The notes under the pieces: generated by a model | Database searches by the model: none | What the model saw: the letters and a program-made list of their open reading frames with translations, nothing else | What the model was told of the DNA's origin: nothing | In this document: positions 36,155 through 45,214 of the stretch, piece after piece | Numbering within the stretch: position 1 is the stretch's first letter | Layout: each line of letters starts with the position of its first letter | Made by a program: the position numbers and the translations under genes | Assembly: GCF_000987955.1 (NCBI RefSeq) | Contig: NZ_LAZU01000012.1 | Coordinates: forward strand, 103,113 to 167,112 | Direction: 5' to 3' | Source: Paenibacillus sp. DMB20 | Lineage (GTDB): Bacteria > Bacillota > Bacilli > Paenibacillales > Paenibacillaceae | Length of the DNA: 64,000 nt

Positions 36155-38443
36155 ATGATGACGAACCCCATGAAGAAGAACCGAAAAAAATCAGCAGCTC
36201 ACGCGATTTGCCTCGCGTTTTGCTTTTCCCTTATTGCCGCCATGTTCCCTGCCGCAAGCGCGTCCGCGGAAGTCGGCAAATCGTATGGAGCGCCAGTGGA
36301 TCTGGGTTCCCCGATGCAGAGCATCGCGATATATGACGCAACCTTCGGCACGGAAGACGGACGGCAGGTCATGTACACAACCGTTACGGGCAAACCGGCT
36401 GTTTTTCAAGTGATCGACCTGAAATCGAAGGCAGTGCTCCGGACGCACCCCCTGCCGGGCTCCGAGAGCTCCTGGACGCACATCACGGCACCGGACGGAA
36501 GCGTATACATCGGCGGCAACGGCAAGCTTTACGCCTATTCTCCGGCTACGAAGGAGATGAAGGATCTGGGCGGCATCGGCGAGCAGGTCGTTTATGGCTT
36601 GTCGCATGACGAGAAGGGCCGGATTTATTTCGGTTCGTATCCAAACGCAAAGGCAGGCCGTTACGATCCGGCTACCGGCGAGATGAAGGATTACGGGATT
36701 GTGGGCACGGGCCAGAGTTACAGCCGTTCTACCGCATACCATAACGGATCTTTGTATGTAGGCATCGGTATTGAGGGAAGCATCGTGAAGGTGAATGTCG
36801 AAACCGGCGCGAAGGAAACGATCGCCCTCCCGTCATACGGGGGAGCCGTGGACAGCGGGGTCGTAAACCAGCTGGACGTGGCGGGCAAATACCTGGTTGC
36901 GGGCATTGGCAAGGGCAACAGCGCCCTGCTGTTCTATGATCTGGAGAAGGGGCAGTGGAGCGACCGGTACCACCTGAACAATAAAGGGATCCGCCTGTCT
37001 TACGGGAAGCCGGGCAGCAACAAGGTTTATTTTGTCCAAAACAATCATCTGATGGAAGTCGATCTGAGCACGCTGGACGCCGTGGATACGGGCGTAACCT
37101 ACGGCACGTTCCTGCGCAACGCTGCCTGGGTCGAGGTGCCGAACGATCCGGATCTTCCGGGAGCGTCCCTGGCGACGGTGCAGTTCGGCGGAAGCGTAGC
37201 TTACATGAACCTGGAGACGAAGCAGGTGAAAGCCGTTCCGTATCCGGTGAAAGGGAACCCGATCCCGGTGCAAACGATGGAAAAAGGGCCGGACGGCCGA
37301 ATGTATATCAGCGGTTATCCGGGCGGCACGGGGGCGGCTTATTCAACCGAAACCGGCAAGTTCGAGAATTTCGCGCTTGGCCAGGCCGAGGGCATGCATG
37401 CCATGGGCGACAAAATGTACATGGGCATCTATCCCGGTGCCAATATATTTGAGCTTGATGTGACAAAGCCGATTCAAAACAACGTGAATCCGAAAAATAT
37501 TTTCAAAATTGCCGGACAGGACCGCCCATTCGTCATGACTTCGGGCGAAGGCAAGCTGTTTATCGGCACGATTCCCGATTACGGCAAGCTTGGCGGCTCC
37601 CTGACGGTGTATGATCCCGCTGCGGGCGGGGCACCGGTGGAGTTTAAAAACGTCGTGAACAATCAGTCGATCGTCGGCCTTGCGGTAAAAGACGGCAAAA
37701 TTTACGGTTCTACCACGGTTGCGGGCGGACTGGGCATCGATCCGACCGAGCCTGCCGCGAAAATGTTCGTCTGGGACATTGCCTTGGGCAAACCCGTGAA
37801 AGAGTGGACTCCGTCCATACCGGGAGCGCCGGCCGTGCCTAAGATCATCAGCGGAACGAGTTTTGGTCCGGACGGATTGCTGTGGGCCGCATTCGACGGG
37901 ACGATATTTGCCGTGGACCCGGCTACCCAGGAAGTCGTGAAGAGCAAAACGATTTACAAGGATGTCGTAAATTATGGCAGATGGCGCCCGGTCTACATCC
38001 GCTTTAGCGAAGACGGATTGATTTACTCCACGCTGGCCGGCAAGGTTACGGTAGTCGATCCGGTTTCCATGGAGCATAAAACGCTTGCCGATTCCCAGCA
38101 TGTCACGCTCGGCAATGACGGGAACGTGTATTACACGAACGATACCCGGCTGATGAAAATCGAGGTGGGCGGAGCCGTAAGAGATTCGCCTCAAGACTTG
38201 ATGGACCATATCCAGTCGTGGAAAGAGCAGGGTGACGTAGGCCATCCCCTGAGCCAGCAGCTGCTCAATGCGATCAAGCAAGCGGACCATAAACACGGGC
38301 AGGGCAAAACCGGGCAGGCGGTCAAGCATCTTCAAGACGCCTTGAAGCATCTGGGCCAAGCGAAGAGCGGCAGCATTTCGGAAGAAAAGCGGGCCGAAAT
38401 CGAACGCCGGATCGAGGCTATCATCGGAGAATGGTCGAAGTAA
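36155..38443 (+). CDS. Secreted beta-propeller protein with C-terminal FIMAH domain
   Basis: A 762-residue exported protein. A signal peptide with a basic start ends near ASASAEVG (residue 39). Repeated blade units such as HITAPDGSVYIGGNGKLYAY, GLSHDEKGRIYFGSYPNA and PDGRMYISGYPGG suggest a propeller of about seven or more blades through residue 680. The last 75 residues (DLMDHIQSWKEQGDVGHPLS, then QADHKHGQGKTGQAVKHLQD) form a FIMAH domain, common on surface and polysaccharide-acting proteins of Paenibacillus. No catalytic signature is visible; it may bind or cleave a polysaccharide. A weak CRE-like site lies at 36035-36048. Confidence 0.75.
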   Translation: MMTNPMKKNRKKSAAHAICLAFCFSLIAAMFPAASASAEVGKSYGAPVDLGSPMQSIAIYDATFGTEDGRQVMYTTVTGKPAVFQVIDLKSKAVLRTHPLPGSESSWTHITAPDGSVYIGGNGKLYAYSPATKEMKDLGGIGEQVVYGLSHDEKGRIYFGSYPNAKAGRYDPATGEMKDYGIVGTGQSYSRSTAYHNGSLYVGIGIEGSIVKVNVETGAKETIALPSYGGAVDSGVVNQLDVAGKYLVAGIGKGNSALLFYDLEKGQWSDRYHLNNKGIRLSYGKPGSNKVYFVQNNHLMEVDLSTLDAVDTGVTYGTFLRNAAWVEVPNDPDLPGASLATVQFGGSVAYMNLETKQVKAVPYPVKGNPIPVQTMEKGPDGRMYISGYPGGTGAAYSTETGKFENFALGQAEGMHAMGDKMYMGIYPGANIFELDVTKPIQNNVNPKNIFKIAGQDRPFVMTSGEGKLFIGTIPDYGKLGGSLTVYDPAAGGAPVEFKNVVNNQSIVGLAVKDGKIYGSTTVAGGLGIDPTEPAAKMFVWDIALGKPVKEWTPSIPGAPAVPKIISGTSFGPDGLLWAAFDGTIFAVDPATQEVVKSKTIYKDVVNYGRWRPVYIRFSEDGLIYSTLAGKVTVVDPVSMEHKTLADSQHVTLGNDGNVYYTNDTRLMKIEVGGAVRDSPQDLMDHIQSWKEQGDVGHPLSQQLLNAIKQADHKHGQGKTGQAVKHLQDALKHLGQAKSGSISEEKRAEIERRIEAIIGEWSK

Positions 38444-38459
38444 ATCATGAATTCAAGAA

Positions 38460-38544
38460 GGGAACTGTCAAAGCGCTTTCGATAAAAGGCATCGGCAGTT
38501 CCCCTTGGCGCTGCGCGAAAAAAGCACCTAAATGGTGCTTTTTT
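38460..38544 (+). terminator. Tandem hairpins ending the propeller gene
   Basis: First hairpin GGGAACTG/CAGTTCCC (38460-38503) with no T run. Second hairpin AAAAAAGCACC/GGTGCTTTTTT (38518-38544) is a classic terminator. Confidence 0.8.
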
Positions 38545-38731
38545 GTGCATGCCTGCTTACGGGGAAGTTCAAGGGCAGGCGGCGATGAAGCCGAGGGCGA
38601 TCAGGCGGTGATCAAAACGCGTCATGCTGGGTGCTTGCCAAATTGCGGCGAGAAGGTATGATTTAGGTAGAGGCTGCCGCCCACTGGCGGCTGCAGCGCA
38701 TGAGGGATAAACGATCGGGAGTGAGTGTTCA

Positions 38732-40072
38732 ATGACGGATCAGAATCAAAAACTTGTCCAGCAAATACGTATCGGAGTGATTGGGCCTCAGACGGTAGTG
38801 GATAAGATTATGCGGGTCATTGAGACGTTTCCGTCGTTTGCTCCGGTACCCCTTATCTTTAAGCATGAAGATGAGGCTCCCGCCCTGGCCGGGCAGCTCG
38901 GAGGGGAAGTTGAAGTGCTTATCCTTTCCGATCCGCTGGCGCACCGGAAGGTGAAGGAGCAGGTGATTCTCCCCATTCCCGTTCATCACGTGCCGGTGAC
39001 GGATGCCGGTTTATATAAAGCCCTCTTTTTTGCCCTGCATTCCTGCAAGCTGGAGGGCGGCGTTTCCGTGGATACCCTGACGGAAACGATGGTCAGGCGT
39101 ACGCTAAAGGATATGGACATGAGCGAGGTGGCGGCATCCATATATGACGGTCCGGCTTATTCTTCCAAGAACCAGCTTGCGGATTTCCATGAGGCCAATT
39201 ATTTGGCGGGAAAATGCTCGATTGCCTTCACCGGCCTGGAATCGGCCGCGCTTGAGCTGACCCGCAGGGGCGTGCCGAACGCATGGCTGATGCCTTCCGA
39301 TCAGGATATCATCGTCTCGCTGGAGAGAGCTTTGCTGTCTACGGCATCCCGCCGCAGCAGAGAGGGGCAGATCGTGGTCGGCATGATTAATGTCGACGAC
39401 TTCGGGACGCAAGCGCTGAAACGCAACAACGAGCATGAGGTTCAAAAGCTGAAGCTCGATATCCACCGCATGGTGCTGGATTACGTGGAATCCCTTGACG
39501 GCTATCTGACCCATATGGGCGGAGACGAGTATTTGTTTTTTACGACGCGGGGCATTTTCGAAAGGGAAACCGGAGGGTACAAGACGATCCCCCTTGCCAA
39601 GGACGTCAACAAAACGCATGGCATATCCCTTAGCATCGGGATGGGTTTCGGCCGTACGGCAAGCGCCGCGGGCACCAACGCCCGGATCGCCATGAGAAAG
39701 GCCAAGGAAGCCGGGGGGAACGCTTGCTTTATCGTGCGGGAAGACGGGACGCTCATCGGACCGCTGGAAATGGCCGATCCGGTTCAGGACGTGCTGTCGT
39801 TTACCGACGCGGCTTTGATCAAACAGGCGGAGGATGCCGGCATGACGAGCGCCTATCTGAGCAAACTGCTTCATCAGCGGGCCCGGTTCGGCAAATACGA
39901 GTACAAAGTGCATGAGCTCGCCAATCTGCTGGACATCACGGTAAGAAGCGCCCACCGGCTTTTGCTGCTGTGGATCGACAACGGGCTGGTTGAAATTTCG
40001 GGTCTTGAGAAGGTGCCCCGCGGCCGGCCGCGACAAATCTTCCGGTTTGTTTTTTTGCAGAAGGAACTCTAA
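38732..40072 (+). CDS. Transcriptional regulator with GGDEF-like domain and winged helix
   Basis: A 446-residue cytoplasmic protein. Residues 1-190 look like a sensor part with Rossmann-like strands (IRIGVIGPQTVVDKIM, EVEVLILSDPLAH). Residues 205-340 hold a GGDEF/GTP-cyclohydrolase III-like nucleotidyl cyclase fold with the signature MGGDEYLFF and SIGMGFGRTASAAGTNARIA. The C-terminal 75 residues are a winged helix (ELANLLDITVRSAHRLLLLW, then a GRPRQIF basic tail). It probably controls the catabolic operon that follows. Whether the cyclase-like domain binds GTP only or makes a product is open. Confidence 0.6.
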   Translation: MTDQNQKLVQQIRIGVIGPQTVVDKIMRVIETFPSFAPVPLIFKHEDEAPALAGQLGGEVEVLILSDPLAHRKVKEQVILPIPVHHVPVTDAGLYKALFFALHSCKLEGGVSVDTLTETMVRRTLKDMDMSEVAASIYDGPAYSSKNQLADFHEANYLAGKCSIAFTGLESAALELTRRGVPNAWLMPSDQDIIVSLERALLSTASRRSREGQIVVGMINVDDFGTQALKRNNEHEVQKLKLDIHRMVLDYVESLDGYLTHMGGDEYLFFTTRGIFERETGGYKTIPLAKDVNKTHGISLSIGMGFGRTASAAGTNARIAMRKAKEAGGNACFIVREDGTLIGPLEMADPVQDVLSFTDAALIKQAEDAGMTSAYLSKLLHQRARFGKYEYKVHELANLLDITVRSAHRLLLLWIDNGLVEISGLEKVPRGRPRQIFRFVFLQKEL

Positions 40073-40447
40073 AAGGTTCGGCAGCGGCATAAAACATGTT
40101 TTATTTTACGCTAGGGTTAATCCCCTGGCTTTTTTTAAATCCGGATGCAGGGAAAAAGGGCAGGTTTTGGCGTTTAATGTACCGTCAAATTTTTCCTCCA
40201 GGCGTGGTTATGCAAGGATGGTGGAACAGGGGGTGTCCGTAAATTGGGACCCGCCCGAAGGTCATGCGTGCGGTGTTCCTTCCAGCCATGTTTATCTCGT
40301 TCTTGCCGCACTACACGTGGTCGCTTTCCTGTTATCCTCTTGCAATTCGGCCGTAAAGAGAGCATTCTAATTAAAGACGATTTAAAGATTTGTCTTTATA
40401 TATGAACACTCGTTATGATGAAGAGGAAAGTAATCATAAGGAGATGA
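40073..40447 (+). promoter_or_regulatory. Control region of the catabolic operon
   Basis: 375 bases without a gene. The useful part is TAAAGAC (40372-40378), 13 bases, GTCTTTA (40392-40398): a perfect 7 bp inverted repeat next to a TATATAT -10-like box. It is a candidate operator, possibly for the regulator just upstream. I see nothing convincing in 40073-40370. Confidence 0.45.
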
Positions 40448-41470
40448 TTGAACTTGAAAACCGTAGCGGAATTAGAAGCAAAGCTGGCCGAACCGTCAAA
40501 AGCATTGATTGCCGATTTAAGCAAGCTCGAAGGGGATATCCTGATTCTCGGAGTCGGGGGGAAAATGGGACCGAGTCTCGCAAGACTCGCCGCCAATGCC
40601 GTTAAGGAAGGAGGGTTGAAAAAAAAAATTATCGGGGTATCGCGGTTTTCGAATGCGGAAGCCAGACGGGAACTGGAGGAAGCGGGCGTAGAGACGATTT
40701 CCTGCGACTTGCTGAATGACGAGGAGCTTCAGAAACTGCCTGAAGCCGCCAATGTGATCTACATGGCGGGAAACAAATTCGGCACGACAGGACGTGAGTA
40801 TTTTACTTGGGCCATGAACGCCTATCTGCCGGGCCGCGTGGCCGAGAAATATAAGAATTCCAGAATCGTGGTCTTTTCCTCGGGCAACGTGTATCCGTTT
40901 TCATCGGTGGGCAGCGGCGGGGTGAACGAGTCCGTATCTCCGGAGCCGATCGGCGAATATGCACAATCCTGTCTTGGCAGGGAGCGCGTGTTTGAGTATT
41001 TTGCCCACCAGAACAGCACCCCGATGACCATTTACCGTCTGAACTATGCGATTGACATGCGTTACGGGGTGCTGCTGGAGCTGGCCAAAGCAATCAACGA
41101 GGATCGTCCGATCGACCTGACGATGGGGCACGCGAACGTGATCTGGCAGGGAGACGCGAATGAAATGGCGCTGCGCTGCCTGAAGCATTGCGGCACGCCG
41201 CCGGAGATCATCAACATTACCGGGCCGGAGACGATGTCCATCCGCTGGGCAGCCACAGAACTGGCGAAACGCATGGGCAAGGAAGCGAAATTCGAGGGCG
41301 TGGAGTCCGAAACCGCCCTGCTGAACAATGCGACCAAGTCCCACCAGTTGTTCGGCTATCCGAAAGTATCTCTTCTCCAAATGATCGACTGGACGGCGGA
41401 ATGGGTACTTGCCGGAGGCGATACCTGGAACAAGCCGACGCATTTTCAGGAAAGAAAGGGGAAATTCTAA
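40448..41470 (+). CDS. NAD-dependent epimerase/dehydratase family protein
   Basis: A 340-residue extended SDR-like protein. The nucleotide-binding loop is ILILGVGGKMGPSLARLA (about residues 30-47), with IYMAGNKFG and FSSGNVYPF as later family markers. The usual catalytic YxxxK appears as YAQSC (within EYAQSCLGRE), so the Lys is missing; activity may differ from classical epimerases. TTG 40448 and TTG 40454 are both possible, four and ten bases behind AAGGAG. First gene of a tightly packed operon; the next gene starts immediately at its stop. Confidence 0.78.
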   Translation: MNLKTVAELEAKLAEPSKALIADLSKLEGDILILGVGGKMGPSLARLAANAVKEGGLKKKIIGVSRFSNAEARRELEEAGVETISCDLLNDEELQKLPEAANVIYMAGNKFGTTGREYFTWAMNAYLPGRVAEKYKNSRIVVFSSGNVYPFSSVGSGGVNESVSPEPIGEYAQSCLGRERVFEYFAHQNSTPMTIYRLNYAIDMRYGVLLELAKAINEDRPIDLTMGHANVIWQGDANEMALRCLKHCGTPPEIINITGPETMSIRWAATELAKRMGKEAKFEGVESETALLNNATKSHQLFGYPKVSLLQMIDWTAEWVLAGGDTWNKPTHFQERKGKF

Positions 41471-42541
41471 GTGAGCCAGAATAATTTATTATCGCGCGAA
41501 AAAGCAAAAGCGCTTGCCGAAGGCTTGGTTATCCCCGCGCACCCGCTGGCCCTTAATGCGGACCGTAAGCTGGATGAGCGACGCCAGCGCGGGTTGACGC
41601 GTTACTACGCGGCTTCCGGCGCAGGCGGCATTGCCGTTGGCGTTCACTCGACCCAATTCGAAATCCGGGACAAGGGTATCGACCTGTATGAGCCGGTGCT
41701 TCGTCTGGCAGCCGAAGAAATCCAGCGCGCGAACCTGGATCGGCCGTTCATTATGGTCGCGGGCGTTTGCGGACCGACCGAGCAGGCGGTAAACGAAGCC
41801 AATATTGCCAAAGGCCTTGGTTATGATGCAGCACTGCTCTCGATGGGCGGGCTTGCCGACATGAGCGAGCAGGATATATTAAAGAGGACCGAAGCGATCG
41901 CGCAGATCATGCCGGTGATCGGCTTTTATCTGCAGCCGTCCGTGGGCGGTAAAATTTTCAGCTTCGATTTCTGGCGCCAATTTGCGGAAATTCCGAATGT
42001 CGTGGCGATAAAAATGGCACCCTTTAACCGTTACCAAACGATTGATGTGGTCCGCGCGGTTTGTTATTCTAGCAGACGGGATGAAATTTCTTTGTATACG
42101 GGGAATGATGATAATATCATCAACGATCTCCTCACGACCTATCGCTTCAATGTCAACGGCGAAATCGTGGAGAAGCCGGTGATCGGAGGCCTGCTCGGCC
42201 ATTGGGCCGTCTGGACCCGCAAAGCGGTGGAACTGCTGGAGGAAATCAAGCAGGTTCGCGGCACGGGTGCCATCCCGGCGGAATGGCTTACCCGGAATGT
42301 CGAGGTGACGGACAGCAATGCGGCATTTTTCGATCCGGCCAACCAGTTTCACGGCTGCATTCCGGGCATTCATGAAGTGCTTCGCCGTCAGGGTTTGCTC
42401 GAAGGCACTTGGTGCCTGAATCCGAACGAGACGCTGTCGCCGGGGCAGTCTGAGGAGATTGACCGGGTTTACAAAGATTATCCTCATCTCAATGACGATG
42501 AATTTGTAAGAGAGCATTTGGAACATTGGCTCGCCGACTAG
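41471..42541 (+). CDS. Dihydrodipicolinate synthase (DapA)-fold aldolase/lyase
   Basis: A 356-residue class I aldolase-fold protein. The Schiff-base lysine is probably in NVVAIKMAPFN (about residue 180), and the barrel start GLVIPAHPLALNADRKLDER matches the DHDPS superfamily. The typical GTTGE motif is replaced by GVHSTQFEIR, so it is not a lysine-biosynthesis enzyme. In sugar-acid pathways such enzymes split or dehydrate keto-deoxy acids to give pyruvate. GTG start, directly following the epimerase-like gene. Confidence 0.82.
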   Translation: MSQNNLLSREKAKALAEGLVIPAHPLALNADRKLDERRQRGLTRYYAASGAGGIAVGVHSTQFEIRDKGIDLYEPVLRLAAEEIQRANLDRPFIMVAGVCGPTEQAVNEANIAKGLGYDAALLSMGGLADMSEQDILKRTEAIAQIMPVIGFYLQPSVGGKIFSFDFWRQFAEIPNVVAIKMAPFNRYQTIDVVRAVCYSSRRDEISLYTGNDDNIINDLLTTYRFNVNGEIVEKPVIGGLLGHWAVWTRKAVELLEEIKQVRGTGAIPAEWLTRNVEVTDSNAAFFDPANQFHGCIPGIHEVLRRQGLLEGTWCLNPNETLSPGQSEEIDRVYKDYPHLNDDEFVREHLEHWLAD

Positions 42542-42596
42542 ACTAAACTACAATACAAGCGAAAAAAAACGAATGAGAAGAAACGGGGGAAACGCT

Positions 42597-43280
42597 GTGC
42601 GTTTTAAAGATGTGTTTTCGATTATTGGACCGAGTATGGTAGGACCGTCCAGCTCCCATACGGCGGGCGCCGTTCGAATAGGCAGGGCGGCGCGGCGCAT
42701 TTTTGGAGCGTTTCCCGAACAAGCGGAAATCGTGTTTTACGGCTCATTTGCGGAGACGTACCGGGGACACGGGACCGATCTGGCGGTCGTCGGCGGTTTG
42801 ATGGATTTTGCAACGGATGACATGCGGATCCGCAATTCGATCGAATTGGCCGAAGCGGCGGGAATGAACCTGACGTTCAAGACCGCCCAGAACGTCGCCT
42901 ACCACCCCAATACGGTGCTGCTGAAGCTGAAGGAGGCGGACGGCCGGGAGGATATCATTCTCGGGGCTTCCATCGGCGGCGGCAACATTGAGATGCTGGG
43001 CATCAACGGGTTTGACGTTAAATTTACGATGAATTATCCGGTGCTTCTCGTATTTCACAAGGATACGCCCGGGATGGTCGCCCATATCAGCCGCATATTG
43101 GACAGCGGTGTCGTGAACATCGGCTATATGGATGTGGACCGCAAGGGGAGAGGCGGAGAAGCGCTCACCGTCGTGGAAACCGATGAGGCGGTGCCGCAGG
43201 AGCTTATCGAGCATATCCGCGGTTTATCCAACGTCCATCGGGTTGTATTCGCGGATCTGACCACAGAGGAGGTTTCGTAA
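42597..43280 (+). CDS. sdaAB: L-serine ammonia-lyase, beta subunit
   Basis: A 227-residue beta subunit of the two-subunit, iron-sulfur L-serine dehydratase (serine to pyruvate plus ammonia). The start region FSIIGPSMVGPSSSHTAGAV is diagnostic. The C-terminal ACT domain (VLLVFHKDTPGMVAHISRIL) may sense an amino acid. GTG 42597 lies seven bases behind GGGGG. It abuts sdaAA with no gap, as usual. Its place inside a sugar-type catabolic operon is unusual and suggests serine, or a related hydroxy-amino acid, is an intermediate. Confidence 0.9.
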   Translation: MRFKDVFSIIGPSMVGPSSSHTAGAVRIGRAARRIFGAFPEQAEIVFYGSFAETYRGHGTDLAVVGGLMDFATDDMRIRNSIELAEAAGMNLTFKTAQNVAYHPNTVLLKLKEADGREDIILGASIGGGNIEMLGINGFDVKFTMNYPVLLVFHKDTPGMVAHISRILDSGVVNIGYMDVDRKGRGGEALTVVETDEAVPQELIEHIRGLSNVHRVVFADLTTEEVS

Positions 43281-44219
43281 ATGAAGTTCTCAACCCTAAA
43301 GCAGCTGACGGAATGCTGCCGCGAGGATGGAGTCTCGATCGGACAGCTGATGCTGTCGGAACAGGCCAAGGAAACCGGCAAAAGCGAAGAAGAAACCTTT
43401 AAACTCATGGCTGATTATTACGGCATCATGAAGGAAGCCGTACGCCGCGGAATCCACGAACCTGTGCCTTCCCGCAGCGGCCTAACCGGCGGGGATGCGG
43501 TCCGCGTCAGCGACTATATGCTGAGCGGCGTGCCGTCCCTTGGCATTGAAGCCTGTACGGCGCTTGCGTATGCTTTGTCCGTATCGGAAGTGAACGCCTC
43601 GATGGGGCGGATCGTCGCAACGCCGACGGCAGGTTCCTGCGGCATCATCCCGGGTGTTTTCGTCAGTGCCCAGGAACGATTCGCCTGGGAAGACGAGCAT
43701 CTGGTCATGGGGCTGTTTGCGGCCGGGGCGATCGGGTACGTCATTGCCAACAACTCCTTTATATCCGGTGCGGAAGGCGGATGCCAAGCCGAGGTCGGAT
43801 CGGCCATCGGCATGGCGGCGGGCGCCTTGACGGAGCTTCGCGGGGGAACGCCGGAGCAGGCGGTGCATGCCGTCGGCCTTGCCCTGAAAAACTCGCTCGG
43901 TCTCATCTGCGACCCGGTGGGCGGACTTGTGGAAATTCCGTGCATCGTGCGAAACGGATTTGGTGCCGTAACGGCACTCGCCGCGGCCGATATGGCGCTT
44001 GCCGGCGTCCGCAGCGTGATTCCGTCCGATGAAGTCGTCGGCGTCATGCTTGAGGTTGGAACGGCGATGCCGGCGAAGCACCGGGAGACCGCCAAGGGCG
44101 GGCTTGCCCAAACGCCTACGGGGAAGAAGATCTTAAAGGATCTGTACGGAAAGGAAGGCAAAAAAGTAAGGGAGAAAGGTGCCAAGAGCACCGAAAATAA
44201 GGAGGATGGAACGAAGTGA
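43281..44219 (+). CDS. sdaAA: L-serine ammonia-lyase, alpha subunit
   Basis: A 312-residue catalytic subunit. Cluster-binding cysteines are seen in ATPTAGSCGIIPG, AEGGCQAEVGSA and LGLICDPVGGLVE, matching the 4Fe-4S site of Bacillus-type serine dehydratase. The C-terminus carries a charged tail (KKVREKGAKSTENKEDG) beyond the usual end. Starts one base after the beta subunit's stop and overlaps the next gene by four bases (GTGA), so translation is coupled. Confidence 0.9.
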   Translation: MKFSTLKQLTECCREDGVSIGQLMLSEQAKETGKSEEETFKLMADYYGIMKEAVRRGIHEPVPSRSGLTGGDAVRVSDYMLSGVPSLGIEACTALAYALSVSEVNASMGRIVATPTAGSCGIIPGVFVSAQERFAWEDEHLVMGLFAAGAIGYVIANNSFISGAEGGCQAEVGSAIGMAAGALTELRGGTPEQAVHAVGLALKNSLGLICDPVGGLVEIPCIVRNGFGAVTALAAADMALAGVRSVIPSDEVVGVMLEVGTAMPAKHRETAKGGLAQTPTGKKILKDLYGKEGKKVREKGAKSTENKEDGTK

Positions 44220-45118
44220 GTTCTCTTCGGATCGGCCTTATCGGGCTCGACACTTCGCATGCGCTCGCCTTTACCCGGCTGCTGCATGATGCCGGGGACG
44301 CCTACCACGTTCCCGGCGCCGTGGTGGCTGCCGCTTATCCCGGCGGCTCTCCGGATTTCCCGCTGAGCATTTCGCGGGTGAACGGGTTTACGGAAGACAT
44401 CCGCGGGCAATACGGCGTGCCGATTATGGAAACCCCCGAGGAGGTCGCGGAAGTCTGCGACGCCCTCATGCTGCTGGCGGCTGACGGAAGGGCGCACCTG
44501 GAGCTGTTCCGCAGAATCGCTCCTTATCGAAAGCCGGTATTTATCGATAAGCCGCTGGCATTGCGTTCCCTGGAAGCCGAGGAAATCGCCCGGACCGCTG
44601 AGCGGAACGGCATTCCGGTGATGAGCGCCTCCTCCCTCCGTTACGCTCTCAGCCTCACCCGGGAGCTGGAGAGGGAAGGAGCGGAACCGGTCCTTGGAGC
44701 TGATGTCCATGGACCTATGGAGATCGAGAGCACGCAGTCCCATTATTTTTGGTACGGGATCCATTCGGCGGAGATGCTGTTTTCGGTCATGGGACCGGGA
44801 TGCCGGGAGGTGTCAGCGATTTCTGCCGAATCGCACGAGCTGATTACAGGCACGTGGGAAGACGGGCGAATCGGTACCGTGCGCGGCAACCGGAGCGGGA
44901 ATTTTTCGTTCGGGGCGCTCATCCATCGCAAGAATGAAAGCGCTTATGTGGATGCCCAAGGATCCGGAAAGCCGTTTTACGCCGATCTGCTGGAGCGGGT
45001 GATGGTTATGTTTACAACCGGGAAGATCGTTCTGCCCATTCAGCAGTCGGTCGAGGTCATCCGGTTTCTGGAGGCGGCGGAAGAAAGCCGGAGAACCGGC
45101 CGCCATGTAGCCATGTAG
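44216..45118 (+). CDS. Gfo/Idh/MocA family oxidoreductase (first)
   Basis: A 300-residue NAD(P)-dependent sugar-type dehydrogenase. The Rossmann start is RIGLIGLDTSHALAFTRLL; the usual E-K-P motif appears as FIDKPLALRS, with Asp in place of Glu. It is shorter than typical 330-380-residue members, with a compact C-terminal sheet domain. GTG 44216 overlaps the sdaAA stop. Probably oxidises or reduces a hydroxyl of the pathway substrate. Confidence 0.82.
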   Translation: MSSLRIGLIGLDTSHALAFTRLLHDAGDAYHVPGAVVAAAYPGGSPDFPLSISRVNGFTEDIRGQYGVPIMETPEEVAEVCDALMLLAADGRAHLELFRRIAPYRKPVFIDKPLALRSLEAEEIARTAERNGIPVMSASSLRYALSLTRELEREGAEPVLGADVHGPMEIESTQSHYFWYGIHSAEMLFSVMGPGCREVSAISAESHELITGTWEDGRIGTVRGNRSGNFSFGALIHRKNESAYVDAQGSGKPFYADLLERVMVMFTTGKIVLPIQQSVEVIRFLEAAEESRRTGRHVAM

Positions 45119-45214
45119 CTTATTTAACGCCTTTATTCATATCATCGTACATTCGTTTTCGTTATATTGCGTTTTATGACATAGAAGAAGATTCAATTTG
45201 AGGAGGATACGACC

